From assembly GCA_022842465.1 (NCBI GenBank), contig JALHPN010000005.1:1-64000 (forward strand): DNA of 64,000 nucleotides, in the 5' to 3' direction. How positions within the stretch are numbered: the first letter of the stretch is position 1; the number at the start of each line of letters is the position of its first letter. This stretch comes from Polyangiaceae bacterium (GTDB taxonomy: Bacteria > Myxococcota_A > Polyangia > Polyangiales > Polyangiaceae). Positions 7,673-16,318 of the stretch are shown here, piece by piece. The position numbers and the translations under genes were made by a program. A model generated the notes under the pieces. That model did not search any database. It was not told where the DNA came from and saw only the letters and a program-made list of their open reading frames with translations.

Positions 7673-8998
7673 GTGAACAGCGGGCGCAAGGATCCGGACA
7701 CGAACACCAAGAACCTGCGCATCATCGCAGGGGAGTGGCGCATCGCCCGTCGCCTCGGTCGCGGCGGCACGGCGAACGTCTACCTCGCGGTGCACGTCGT
7801 CGACGGGCGCCGCGCGGCGCTGAAGATCCTCCGGCGCGAGCTCGTCGGGCAGAAGCCCCTCGTCCGCCGCTTCCTCCGCGAGGCGGAGCTGACGGCCAAG
7901 ATCCGTCACCCGGGCGTCATCCACATCCACGGCCACGGCACGGTCCAGGACGGGCGACCGTACATCGTCGCAGAGCTCCTCGAGGGCGAGACGCTGGACG
8001 AGCGGAGGATCGCCTCCCCGCAGAAGCGACTCGACTGGCAGGAGGTCGTGTCCGTCGGCATTCGCATGCTCGAGGCGCTCGACGTGGCCCACGAGAAGGG
8101 GGTCGTGCACCGCGACGTGAAGCCGACCAACGTGTTCGTGACGACGACCGGGGTGGTGAAGCTCCTCGATTTCGGCATCGCGGGCCTCGGCGAGGACTCG
8201 AGCGTCCTCGAGAACGACAACACCCGCACGGCGCTCGGGATCGGCACCCCCCTCTTCATGGCGCCGGAGCAGCTCACGGGCGACGACGCGATCGACGGGA
8301 GGGCGGACCTCTTCGGGGTCGCCGCGACCCTCTTCCATGCGATGAGCGGTCGTGTCCCGTTCGGGACGTCGTCCTTCTCCGTCGGCGCGCTCATCGCGGC
8401 GTACGCGGGCGGGCCTGCCGACTTGCGCGAGCTCGTGCCCGCCGTGCCGCGCCAGGTCGCGCGGGTGATCACGCGTGCGCTCGCCATGCGGCCCCGCGAG
8501 CGCTTCGCGTCGGCGAACGACATGAAGGTCGCCCTCGAGACGGCGCTCGACGCTGCCGCCTCGCTGAAGCCGGTGACGCGGCCGCAAGTTTGGCTCGATC
8601 AGACCGCGCCGCTGCCGACGGTGCGGAGGATGGCGGTCGCTTCCGTGCATCCGCCGACGACCACCCCGCCGAGCGGCGAGGCGCCTGCCGCGTCGGCGGC
8701 CCGCTCTTCCTCGAACCCCGCGATCTCGGCGCCGGTCTCGTCGCCGCCGCTCACGCCGGCGAACCGGCTCGCGCAAGGCTACGGATCGATGCCGCCGGCC
8801 GACGAGATGAGCGCGCTGTCGCGTCCGCCGCGTCCGACCTCGCAGCGGCCGCATCCGGGCCCGCCTCCGCCCGATCTCTCGAACGTCATGCCTCCTCTGC
8901 AGCCGGCGGCTCGCCCGCCGACGTCGATGGCGGTCCCGTTCCTCATCGTCGCGCTCGTGCTCGTGGTCGCGACCGTGCTCGCGATGCGGCTCCGCTGA
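7673..8998 (+). CDS. Membrane-anchored eukaryote-like Ser/Thr protein kinase
   Basis: The PknB-type kinase domain covers residues 12-280, with glycine loop GRGGTANV, ATP lysine in ALKIL, catalytic HRDVKPTN (Asp148), DFG (Asp166) and APE as MAPEQ. A Pro/Ser-rich juxtamembrane tail follows, then one hydrophobic segment at the extreme C terminus (VPFLIVALVLVVATVLAM) that anchors the kinase domain in the cytoplasm with almost nothing outside. I chose the GTG at 7673 because GAGGG precedes it by 10 bases; an in-frame TTG at 7622 lacks a ribosome-binding site. All catalytic residues are intact. Substrates are unknown; the nearby FHA protein is a candidate partner by family logic only. Confidence 0.93.
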   Translation: MNSGRKDPDTNTKNLRIIAGEWRIARRLGRGGTANVYLAVHVVDGRRAALKILRRELVGQKPLVRRFLREAELTAKIRHPGVIHIHGHGTVQDGRPYIVAELLEGETLDERRIASPQKRLDWQEVVSVGIRMLEALDVAHEKGVVHRDVKPTNVFVTTTGVVKLLDFGIAGLGEDSSVLENDNTRTALGIGTPLFMAPEQLTGDDAIDGRADLFGVAATLFHAMSGRVPFGTSSFSVGALIAAYAGGPADLRELVPAVPRQVARVITRALAMRPRERFASANDMKVALETALDAAASLKPVTRPQVWLDQTAPLPTVRRMAVASVHPPTTTPPSGEAPAASAARSSSNPAISAPVSSPPLTPANRLAQGYGSMPPADEMSALSRPPRPTSQRPHPGPPPPDLSNVMPPLQPAARPPTSMAVPFLIVALVLVVATVLAMRLR

Positions 8999-9005
8999 GG
9001 GCCGC

Positions 9006-9827
9006 TCAGGCGATCGCGTCGACGGTCGCTTCGACGACCTCGCGTCGGGCCTCGAGCGTCGCGATCGGCCCGGGGCCGAGCCCGAGCGCGCGCGCGCTGG
9101 GGAGGTCTTCTACCGTCGCCGCGACGAGCGGCTCTCGCTTCATGAGCACGTCGGCGAGCGTGTCCGCGAGCATCACGATCGTGACGATCGAGTTCTTGGA
9201 CGCCTCCTTTCCGTGATGCGTCTCCGTCGAGGCGACGATGCCCGGTGACATCGACCACGAGCGGGCGATCATCCCGCCGACGCGCTGGTGGAGGCGCTCC
9301 ACCTCCGCGTCGAGCGTCTTGTCGTCGACCTTCAAGCCGTTCGCGCTCGCGAGGTCCGTCGCGAGCTGGAGGACGGCCGGCTCGCCGACGTCGTGCACGA
9401 GACCGCACAAGAACGCCTCCTCGGCGGGATGGCCGGTGAGCTTCGCGATCTCGCGGGCGTAGGCGCCGGTCGCGACTGCATGGCGGAGCATGCGTCGCGC
9501 GGCGGCGGCGCGGCCCTTCACGTCGAACGCGCGTGTCCGACAGACGACCACGAGCGCGATCTGGCTGATCTGGCTCGTCCCGAGCCGCGCGAGAGCTTGC
9601 TGGAGCGTCGTGATCGGCACCTTCGGCGCCACGAGCGGGCTGTTCGCGATGCGGAGCATGTGCGCCGCCAGGGTCGGATCCTTGTGGATGGCCTGCGCGA
9701 TCGCGCGCATGTCCACGTCGTCCCGCGCGCACAGGGAGAGGACCTCCGAGACGGATTGCGGGAAGATGGGGAGCTCGATCTCGCCCTGGGCGATACGTCG
9801 ATCGAGCAGCTGTGCCAGCGAGAGCAT
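9006..9827 (-). CDS. HDOD domain protein
   Basis: The 273-residue protein is nearly all HDOD domain (residues about 15-215), recognised by LPIFPQSVSEVLSLC, the segment DPTLAAHMLRIANSP, ITTLQQALARLG and FLCGLVHDVGEPAVLQ. HDOD proteins are relatives of HD phosphohydrolases that usually lack hydrolase activity and serve as signalling scaffolds linked to chemotaxis, c-di-GMP or stress control. No fused output domain is present. It is convergent with the kinase gene (7-base gap) and downstream of the DUF4920 lipoprotein gene on its own strand. Confidence 0.9.
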   Translation of the reverse strand: MLSLAQLLDRRIAQGEIELPIFPQSVSEVLSLCARDDVDMRAIAQAIHKDPTLAAHMLRIANSPLVAPKVPITTLQQALARLGTSQISQIALVVVCRTRAFDVKGRAAAARRMLRHAVATGAYAREIAKLTGHPAEEAFLCGLVHDVGEPAVLQLATDLASANGLKVDDKTLDAEVERLHQRVGGMIARSWSMSPGIVASTETHHGKEASKNSIVTIVMLADTLADVLMKREPLVAATVEDLPSARALGLGPGPIATLEARREVVEATVDAIA

Positions 9828-9861
9828 CCCGCCTGTGGGAACGGCGGAAGTCGCGCTCTCT

Positions 9862-10386
9862 TCAGAGCAGCTCGACGCCTTCCGCGACGAGCTCGAGCTT
9901 CGCGAGCGGGCGTCCGAGCTGGGACTCGGCCTCCGCCTTGCAGCCTCCGCCCTTGCCGTGTCCTCCGCCCTCGCAGGCGGGCTTCGGACCTTCGGCCTCG
10001 ACGAGCGTGGCCTTCACGCGCGCCTTCCTGCCCGAGGCCGTCTTCGGGACGAAGAAGGCGTGGCCGGCCATCTTGATGTGGGCCGCGCTCGCCTCGTCCT
10101 CGATTTCCATCCAGCAGCCCATGTGCTGGCAGACGGCAGAGACGGTGCCCGTCGTCGTGAAGGTCTTCCCGACGTAGGCGCTCGGCTTCTTGGCGACGTC
10201 GGCGAGGGCGACGGGGGAGTCCTTCGTCTCGATCGCGGCGCCGAGGCGGAGGACGCCCTCGGGCGGGGCGGGCTTCGCCGGCTCGGCCGCAGGCGGTTCG
10301 TGCTTCGCGACCTCGCCCGTCCGGCAGCCGAGCGCGGACGCGGCGAGCGAGACGACGGCGACGGACGCGAGGAGGAGGGAGCGCAT
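9862..10386 (-). CDS. DUF4920 lipoprotein
   Basis: Signal peptide MRSLLLASVAVVSLAASALGC with a clear lipobox predicts lipidation at Cys21. The remainder matches the DUF4920 pattern: an OB-like domain with VGKTFTTTGTVSAVCQHMGCWMEI, where the CQxxGCWM motif is the family signature, followed by an HIKMAGHAFFVPK segment. A Gly/His/Cys insertion (ACEGGGHGKGGGCK, about residues 138-151) could bind metal. Proteins of this family sit in the periplasm and have no established role. The 35-base gap to the HDOD gene allows co-transcription. Confidence 0.88.
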   Translation of the reverse strand: MRSLLLASVAVVSLAASALGCRTGEVAKHEPPAAEPAKPAPPEGVLRLGAAIETKDSPVALADVAKKPSAYVGKTFTTTGTVSAVCQHMGCWMEIEDEASAAHIKMAGHAFFVPKTASGRKARVKATLVEAEGPKPACEGGGHGKGGGCKAEAESQLGRPLAKLELVAEGVELL

Positions 10387-10405
10387 GCCCCCTTTTCTAG
10401 CACCC

Positions 10406-11416
10406 TCAGAACGTCTTCGTGAGGAGGAGCGGGAACGCAGCGCCGGGCGCCTGGGCGGCGGCTTCGGTGGTGCGGGTCGCCGTCCAGGCGGGCTGACGCA
10501 CGAAGGCGTCGAGCTTCGGCTTCGCGGCTGACGCCTCGGCCCTGCCCGAGCTCGACTGTTGGTCGATGTCCGTCGTGGAGCTGTTGAGGAAGACGACGAG
10601 CCCGAGCGCTCCGATGCCGGCGCCGACGGCCATCGTCACGAGGCCCGCGTCACGGAGATCACCGTCGCTGTTCCTGTAGCTGCTGCCGCCGTCGAGACCG
10701 ACGAGGGTCATGATGAGCCCGACGTAGGCCGTGGCGGCGCCGCCGTACGCCATCGTGCCACCGAGGAGGATACCCCCCGTCGAGGGCGGGTCGATGTGGA
10801 GGTCGACGGACCCGCCCGGTTGGGCCTGGAGCCGGAACTCCTTCGTCTGCGGCACGCCGTTGCCCGTGAGCCGGTAGGCGTCGCCGATCGGGAGCTCGAC
10901 GTCACACGGCGTCGCACACGCTTGCGACCACGCGTTCGAGCCCGCGGGCCGGCGGTAGAGGATGACGCGCTTGCCGCCCGAGATGTGCACGCGCGCCTTG
11001 GGGCCGACCATCGGCGCCTCGATCGCGGGCGTGCTCGGCGCGACGTACGGGACGGGGGTGCCCCCGCCCGCGGAGGGAGGGAGCGGGCCCGCGTACGAGG
11101 CGACGACCACCTTCTCGACGTCGGCCCAGGGCACCCTCTTCGTCCCGTCCCCCGGGACGGCGATGCTGACGTGGCTGTTCGGGAGGATCTCGAGGACCTT
11201 GCCCCGGTAGACCGTCCCGTTCCGCATCTGGAGGGTGTCGATCGTGCCCGACGTGCTCGGCGTGCTCGGCGTGGGTGCCGCCGCGGGAGCGGGCGCCGAC
11301 GTCGCCGGCTTCAGCGGGACGAGCGGGACCGCGTCGTCATACTCGTCCGCCTTCGCGACCGAGGGAGCGAGGAGCAGCGCCGACAGGAAACCTAGGCTCG
11401 CGAGCCGCCAGGACAT
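10406..11416 (-). CDS. Secreted protein with SH3/PEGA-like modules and C-terminal membrane segments
   Basis: The start at 11416 is supported by GGAGG nine bases upstream and by a good signal peptide (MSWRLASLGFLSALLLAPSVAKA). After a Pro/Ala linker comes a small beta segment, TLQMRNGTVYRGKVLEILPNSH and VPWADVEKVV, like those that bind short peptides or hydroxyl groups. A PEGA-like stretch follows (RVILYRRPAG to DLHIDPPST). Near the C terminus are two hydrophobic stretches (GGILLGGTMAYGGAATAYV and GLVTMAVGAGIGALGLVVFL). Similar architectures are common in myxobacteria as uncharacterised envelope proteins. No enzyme motif is seen. Confidence 0.85.
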   Translation of the reverse strand: MSWRLASLGFLSALLLAPSVAKADEYDDAVPLVPLKPATSAPAPAAAPTPSTPSTSGTIDTLQMRNGTVYRGKVLEILPNSHVSIAVPGDGTKRVPWADVEKVVVASYAGPLPPSAGGGTPVPYVAPSTPAIEAPMVGPKARVHISGGKRVILYRRPAGSNAWSQACATPCDVELPIGDAYRLTGNGVPQTKEFRLQAQPGGSVDLHIDPPSTGGILLGGTMAYGGAATAYVGLIMTLVGLDGGSSYRNSDGDLRDAGLVTMAVGAGIGALGLVVFLNSSTTDIDQQSSSGRAEASAAKPKLDAFVRQPAWTATRTTEAAAQAPGAAFPLLLTKTF

Positions 11417-11586
11417 GGGAAGAAGCCTCCGAGAGCGACGCCAGACTGCACGAGCCGCGCCAAACGGCGTCGACCTCCCTACCACCCCGATTTCCGTGCG
11501 CCACGCCGGGTCGTGCGGTCTCTCGCGGCGGGGGTGTGCATTCCGGTTCACGCGCGCCCTGTCCGTCAGGTCACCAACCGTGAACC

Positions 11587-11606
11587 GTCACTCACGCGTG
11601 AGTCAC
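11587..11606. promoter_or_regulatory. Dyad operator (alpha-glucan box 1) upstream of the six-hairpin glycosidase
   Basis: GTCACTCA-CGCG-TGAGTCAC, a near-perfect 20-bp dyad whose inner 14 bases are an exact palindrome. It ends 45 bases before the glycosidase start codon. It matches the pattern GTNACNCA-N4-TGNGTNAC also found before the second GH13 amylase and the maltoporin-like gene, with a weaker version before the first amylase. The shared position near the promoter suggests repression by one regulator. Confidence 0.65.
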
Positions 11607-11651
11607 TGGAGACTGGCGCCCCCTGGCCCCCGTGCTACCGGCAGACTCCCC

Positions 11652-14297
11652 ATGCGCGGCGCGCTCCGACCCTTCTTCCTCGCTTCCATCGCCCTCCTCG
11701 TCCCCGTGGCGCTCGCCTGCGGATCGGGCCGAGGCGACGTCTCGTCCCCTGACGGCCGAACGAGCGGGGACGGCGGACCCGGCTCGGTCGACGGCGACGC
11801 GAACGGCCTCGTCGAGGTGCCCGCCTGCATCGAGGCGCCCGGCCGCGATCCGTCCGCGAGCCGCGCCCTCGAGGACGGCGCCGGTGCGGCCTCGGTCACC
11901 GTCTCCGGGGCGGCCTGCGCGCGCACGTTCGTCCTCACGACGACGGCCGCCCGTCGCGACGACCTCCCGGCGAACCCGCGCACCATGACCGAGGCCGGGC
12001 GCACGACGATCTCGACCCGCAACGACCTCTTCGACGCGCTCTACCAGCTCGCTCTCGACGAGGCGAAAGAGAACAGCGTCGATGCGATCAGGGACGGCGC
12101 GTTCCGGAACGGCGCTCCGCTCCCGTGCGCCGGCGGCGGCTGCTTCGAGACCGGCCGGAAGTGGAACTACGTCTGGACGCGGGACACGTCGTACGCGGTC
12201 GACCTCGGCCTTGGCTTCATCGACCCTGCCCGCGCCCGGAGCTCGCTCGAGTTCAAGCTCTCGACGCGGCGCGACGGGTCGGACCTCCAGATCGTGCAGG
12301 ATACAGGCACCGGCGGCAGCTACCCGGTCTCGACCGACCGCGCCGTGTGGGCGCTCGCCGCGCGCGAGCTCCTGAACCACCTCTCCGGCGAGGCGCGGAC
12401 GGCGTTCCGCGATCGCGCGCTCGAAGCGATCGCGAACACGGCGGAGCACGACCGCGCCGTCGCGTTCGACGCGAGGGACGGCCTCTACCGCGGAGAGCAG
12501 TCCTTCCTCGACTGGCGCTCGCAGTCGTATCCGTCCTGGACGGTCCCCGACCTCGTCAACATCGCGACGAGCAAGTCGCTGTCCACCAACGTCGCGCACG
12601 TCGCCCTCCTCGCGACGGGCGCCGAGCTCGCTGCCGAGAAGGGCGACGCGACGCTCGCGACGACGCTCCGGACGCGCGCCGACGAGCTCCGCGCCGCGAT
12701 CCGGACGAAGCTCTGGCTGGGCGAGGACGAGGCCTTCTCGACGTACACGACCACCGAGCTCGATCCGGCGCCGGCGCGCCGCTTCGATCTCCTCGGGACG
12801 TCGCTCGCGGTGCTCCTCGACGTCGCGACCGCGGATCAGGCGAGGGCCGCGATCGCGAGCTATCCGACGCTCCCGAAGGGCCCGCCGGTGATCTTCCCGC
12901 AGCAGAAGGAGACGGCGATTTACCACAACCGCGCGATCTGGCCGTTCGTCACCGCCTACTGGGTGCGCGCGGCGAGGAAGGCCGGCAACGACGCCGCGTT
13001 CGACTCCGGCGTCCGCTCGCTCGTCCGCGGGGCGGCGCTCTTCCTCTCGAACATGGAGAACCTCGAGGTCGTCACGGGCAAGCCGTGGGTGGACGACGGC
13101 GCGTTCTCCGGACCGATCGTCAACTCGCAGCGGCAGCTATGGAGCGTCGCCGGGTACCTCGGGATGGTCCATGGCGGGCTCTTCGGCGTCGAGGCCCGGA
13201 AGGACGGGCTCCGCGTGGCGCCCTTCGTGACGAAGGCGATGCGCCGCACGATGTTCGCGGCGTCGGACGCGCTCGTCCTGAACGATCTGCGCGTCCGCGA
13301 GAAGAAGGTCTCCGTCGTCGTGCGCCTCCCCGCAGCGGGAGAGGGGGGCGGCGCCTACGCCGTCGCGAAGGTGCGCGTGAACGGGCAGGAGGCGCCGGAC
13401 GGCGTGATCGACGAGGCTCGCCTCGCGCCACGCAACCTGATCGAGGTCGAGCTCGCCGAGCCCCCCGCGCCCGGCGCGCCGCTACGCACGATCACGGACG
13501 TGACGGACTACCGCGTGCTCTACGCGCCACGCTCACCTTCGATCACGTCGGTGACGTCGTCGGCCGGCAAGCTGGAAGTCGGGATCGACCTCGCGGGCGA
13601 GGCCGCGGCCGACGTCACGGTGAGCGTCTATCGCGACGGCGTCCGCGTCGCCAAGGACCTGCCCGGCACTACCACCGTCTGGCAGGATCCGAGCACCGCG
13701 GGGGACGCGTCACCGAGCCACTGCTACACGGCGGAGCTCCGCTACGCGAGCGGCAACGTCTCGCAGCGCGCGCGTCCGATCTGCTTCTGGGGGCCGGGCA
13801 ACGGCCGCATCACCTCGATCCCCGCGACGAGCTTCACCGTCTCGGGCGGAGCGCAGACGACGGCGTACGGACGGACCTTCCACGAGGCGTGGGGCGATCC
13901 CGGCCACACCATCGTGGCGACCTTCACCGCGAGCCGCACCGGCGAGCACCTCGTCCAGGCCACGTACGGCAACGGGGCGGGCTCGCTGGAGACGGGCATC
14001 ACCTGCGCGGTGAAGAAGGTCGTCGTCGAGGAGGTCGGGCCGAACACGCCGGTCGCGACGGGCTATCTCGTGATGCCGCAGCGTGCGGACTGGGGCTCGT
14101 GGGGCGACTCGTCCTTCGTCCGCGCGCCGCTCTCCGCGGGCAAGCAGTACCGCGTGCGCCTCGAGACGGACGCGCGCGCGGTGAACATGTCCGCGTTCGC
14201 TCATTTCGCCGACTACACGGGAGGGACCGGCGGCTCGGGCGGCGCCTTCACGCGCGTCAACGTGGCCGAGCTGAAGGTGCTCTCGCTCGCCCCCTGA
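11652..14297 (+). CDS. Lipoprotein six-hairpin glycosidase (amylo-alpha-1,6-glucosidase/GH63-like)
   Basis: The 881-residue product starts with a lipoprotein signal (MRGALRPFFLASIALLVPVALAC, Cys23) and an Asp/Gly linker. The central part, about residues 110-560, has the look of an (alpha/alpha)6 glycoside hydrolase of the glycogen-debranching or GH63 kind, with KWNYVWTRDTSYAVDLGLGF, the segment PPVIFPQQKETAIYHNRAIW and LEVVTGKPWVDDGAF. The last 150 residues form a carbohydrate-binding-like beta domain (HEAWGDPGHTIVATFTASRT). Probably cell-surface trimming of alpha-glucans. A shared dyad operator upstream links it to the two GH13 amylases and the porin. I chose the ATG that gives the signal peptide; the open frame extends 139 codons further upstream but lacks coding character there. 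Confidence 0.88.
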   Translation: MRGALRPFFLASIALLVPVALACGSGRGDVSSPDGRTSGDGGPGSVDGDANGLVEVPACIEAPGRDPSASRALEDGAGAASVTVSGAACARTFVLTTTAARRDDLPANPRTMTEAGRTTISTRNDLFDALYQLALDEAKENSVDAIRDGAFRNGAPLPCAGGGCFETGRKWNYVWTRDTSYAVDLGLGFIDPARARSSLEFKLSTRRDGSDLQIVQDTGTGGSYPVSTDRAVWALAARELLNHLSGEARTAFRDRALEAIANTAEHDRAVAFDARDGLYRGEQSFLDWRSQSYPSWTVPDLVNIATSKSLSTNVAHVALLATGAELAAEKGDATLATTLRTRADELRAAIRTKLWLGEDEAFSTYTTTELDPAPARRFDLLGTSLAVLLDVATADQARAAIASYPTLPKGPPVIFPQQKETAIYHNRAIWPFVTAYWVRAARKAGNDAAFDSGVRSLVRGAALFLSNMENLEVVTGKPWVDDGAFSGPIVNSQRQLWSVAGYLGMVHGGLFGVEARKDGLRVAPFVTKAMRRTMFAASDALVLNDLRVREKKVSVVVRLPAAGEGGGAYAVAKVRVNGQEAPDGVIDEARLAPRNLIEVELAEPPAPGAPLRTITDVTDYRVLYAPRSPSITSVTSSAGKLEVGIDLAGEAAADVTVSVYRDGVRVAKDLPGTTTVWQDPSTAGDASPSHCYTAELRYASGNVSQRARPICFWGPGNGRITSIPATSFTVSGGAQTTAYGRTFHEAWGDPGHTIVATFTASRTGEHLVQATYGNGAGSLETGITCAVKKVVVEEVGPNTPVATGYLVMPQRADWGSWGDSSFVRAPLSAGKQYRVRLETDARAVNMSAFAHFADYTGGTGGSGGAFTRVNVAELKVLSLAP

Positions 14298-14307
14298 GGG
14301 AGGAGGT

Positions 14308-16209
14308 TCAGCGGAAGCGCATGCAGCGGGCGCCGTACGAGCCGCCCTTCATGCGCGGGGTCGTCTGCTGGTTGCGGTGGTGGACGGCGGTGCCGTACCC
14401 GATGCCGTACCCGCGCCAGTCGAAGCGGCCGTCGGGCCGGAGCACGGCCTCGAGGAGGTTGCCCTTCATGTCGCGCCAGCCCTCGTCGCCTCCGTTGATC
14501 CGCACGACGTCCGCCTCCACGCGACCCGGCGCGGCGATGCGGCTCGAGTCGTCCGTCGAGCCGCCGCCGCCCGGGTAGTAGTAGACGCCGATGCACGCCG
14601 TCGACGCGTCGCTGCCGGAGATGATGCCGTTCGTGCACGCGGGGATCGCGCCGTTCACGCGGAGGCGGGTGTTGCTCGTCCCCGCGATGTAGTCCATCAC
14701 CTCGGTCGTCGCGATCTGGCCGCCGTCCCACGCGCAGAGGGCGGCGAAGAGGCCGAAGGGAGAGCAGTTGAGCGCCTTCGTATCCATCACCTCCTGCGGG
14801 TGCGACTTGGACGCGTTGTCGGCGAAGTTGCTCGCCTTGGTCGTCGCGGCGTCGAACCAGTACGTCGGGTAGCCGTACGACTCCGGCGTGTTCGAGCAGT
14901 TGAGGCCGTGGCTCGCCGCGTAGTCCGGCGCGGGCCAGCCAGGGCCGGTCACGTACTCGGGGAAGAGGTGCGCCGCGCCGAGCGACGCCCGGATCCCGGC
15001 CTCGACCATCCAGGTGCCGCTCGCGACGGACCAGGTGTTCTGGGTCGGGTTGTTCGCGAGGTACTGATCCTGCCCCGGGTAGAGGAGATCGACGGTCGGG
15101 TTCTGGGTCGTGAAGCTGGCGAGCTGGCCGTTCATCGCGCTCGGGAGCGTGTTCTCCCAGCCGACGTTCCAGCGGGCCGGGCGCCGCGTGGACATGAACC
15201 CCTTCACGTTCGGCCCGCCCATCGCGGCGCCGACCGCCGCGAGGAACGCCCGCATGCGGCCCGCCGTGATCTCGTACTTGTCGACGTAGACCGTCTTCCC
15301 GTTCTGGCGCGGGTCCGCGTAGCCGGAGACCGGCAGCGAGCGGCAGCAGCTCTCGTGCGCGGCGCCCCCCTGGCCGACTTCGCCCGTCCCGCATGTCGTG
15401 CCGCCGTGGACGACCTTGCAGCTCGGACCCTCGACACACTGCATCGTCGGTCCGCACGCGGTCGACGCGCAGTCCGCGTCGGCGAGGCAGCCACGGCCCC
15501 AATCGCATTTGGGCGCGACGACGCCGCCGCAGTCCACGTCCGTCTCGTCGCCGTCCTTACGGCCCTCCTTGCGCGGCTCGCAGATCGCGTCGGTGCAGAA
15601 GCGGCTGTCGCAGTCGGGGCCGTCCGCGCACGCCTTTCCCGCGGCGCACTTCGGCGCGACGGAGCCGCCGCAGTCGACGTCGGTCTCGTCGCCGTTCTTG
15701 ACGCCGTCGTCGGCGGCCGGGACGGCGCACGTCTTGTCGTCCTTGCAGAGGGCGCTCGCGCAGTCTCCGCCCGCCTGGCACGTCTTGCCGTCGGCGCACT
15801 TGGGGGCCGCCGCGCCGCCACAGTCGACGTCGGTCTCGCCTCCGTTCTTGACGCCGTCGGTGGGGCTCGCCGCGATGCAGACGCCGTCCGTGCAGACGAC
15901 GCTCGCGCAGTCGGCGCCTGCCGTGCAGGTCTTGCCGTCGGCGCACGGCGGCGCGACCGGACCTCCGCAGTCGACGTCGCTCTCGCCGCCGTTCTTCGCG
16001 CCGTCCGAGGCGCTCGCCGCGTAGCACTTGCCGTCCGTGCACTTGAGACCGCCGCACTGGTCGTCCGTCGCGCACGCGTTGCCGACGATCGTGCCCCCGT
16101 CGGCGGACGCGGGGACGGACGGGGTCACGCCCTCGTCCTTCGAATCGGTGCTGCAGGCGGTGACGAGGGCGAAGGCGAAGATGGTCGCGAGGGAAGTCGT
16201 GCGCGTCAT
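14308..16209 (-). CDS. Cys-rich repeat lipoprotein with C-terminal sulfatase-modifying-factor (SUMF1/FGE)-like domain
   Basis: A lipoprotein signal (MTRTTSLATIFAFALVTAC, Cys19) precedes four repeats of about 49 residues (residues 69-259) built on the theme DGxKNGxETDVDCGG followed by paired cysteines. Such repeats are frequent in large-genome myxobacteria. Residues 283-633 resemble the C-lectin-like fold of formylglycine-generating enzymes: YVDKYEITAGRMRAFL at its start, a GNLLEAV segment near the end and a terminal GGSYGARCMRFR. The fold is used by real FGEs and by many non-catalytic binding proteins. Activity is uncertain because I cannot confirm the copper-binding cysteine pair. Convergent with the glycosidase gene, 10 bases away. 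Likely a surface binding protein. Confidence 0.88.
   Translation of the reverse strand: MTRTTSLATIFAFALVTACSTDSKDEGVTPSVPASADGGTIVGNACATDDQCGGLKCTDGKCYAASASDGAKNGGESDVDCGGPVAPPCADGKTCTAGADCASVVCTDGVCIAASPTDGVKNGGETDVDCGGAAAPKCADGKTCQAGGDCASALCKDDKTCAVPAADDGVKNGDETDVDCGGSVAPKCAAGKACADGPDCDSRFCTDAICEPRKEGRKDGDETDVDCGGVVAPKCDWGRGCLADADCASTACGPTMQCVEGPSCKVVHGGTTCGTGEVGQGGAAHESCCRSLPVSGYADPRQNGKTVYVDKYEITAGRMRAFLAAVGAAMGGPNVKGFMSTRRPARWNVGWENTLPSAMNGQLASFTTQNPTVDLLYPGQDQYLANNPTQNTWSVASGTWMVEAGIRASLGAAHLFPEYVTGPGWPAPDYAASHGLNCSNTPESYGYPTYWFDAATTKASNFADNASKSHPQEVMDTKALNCSPFGLFAALCAWDGGQIATTEVMDYIAGTSNTRLRVNGAIPACTNGIISGSDASTACIGVYYYPGGGGSTDDSSRIAAPGRVEADVVRINGGDEGWRDMKGNLLEAVLRPDGRFDWRGYGIGYGTAVHHRNQQTTPRMKGGSYGARCMRFR
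15433..16005 (-). repeat. Four in-frame tandem Cys-rich repeats within the SUMF1-like lipoprotein gene
   Basis: Period is about 147-150 bases (49-50 codons). Each unit encodes NGxETDVDCGG, a PxCAxGKxC segment and a DCxSxxC segment. Units are related at DNA and protein level and could change number by recombination. Confidence 0.8.
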
Positions 16210-16318
16210 GGTCCTCTCGCGCGCAGGAGGCGCTGGGCTTCATGCTAGCGCGGGGCCGCGCGTCCGCCGCGCGCTTCTCGCGTGGCGCGGGCTGTACGCG
16301 CATGGCATACACGCGCCC

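Noticed and set aside
4307-8854. A 1515-codon open frame on the minus strand opposite ftsK and the kinase, and many similar long antisense frames elsewhere
   Set aside because: They arise from the GC-rich third codon positions of the real genes. The products are Arg/Asp/Glu/Leu repeats with no domains or signal peptides, and the opposite frames carry conserved motifs.
15433-16005. Regular repeats that might suggest a CRISPR array or VNTR
   Set aside because: Period about 149 bases, in-frame within a protein gene, and the units are diverged; no short identical repeats with unique spacers.
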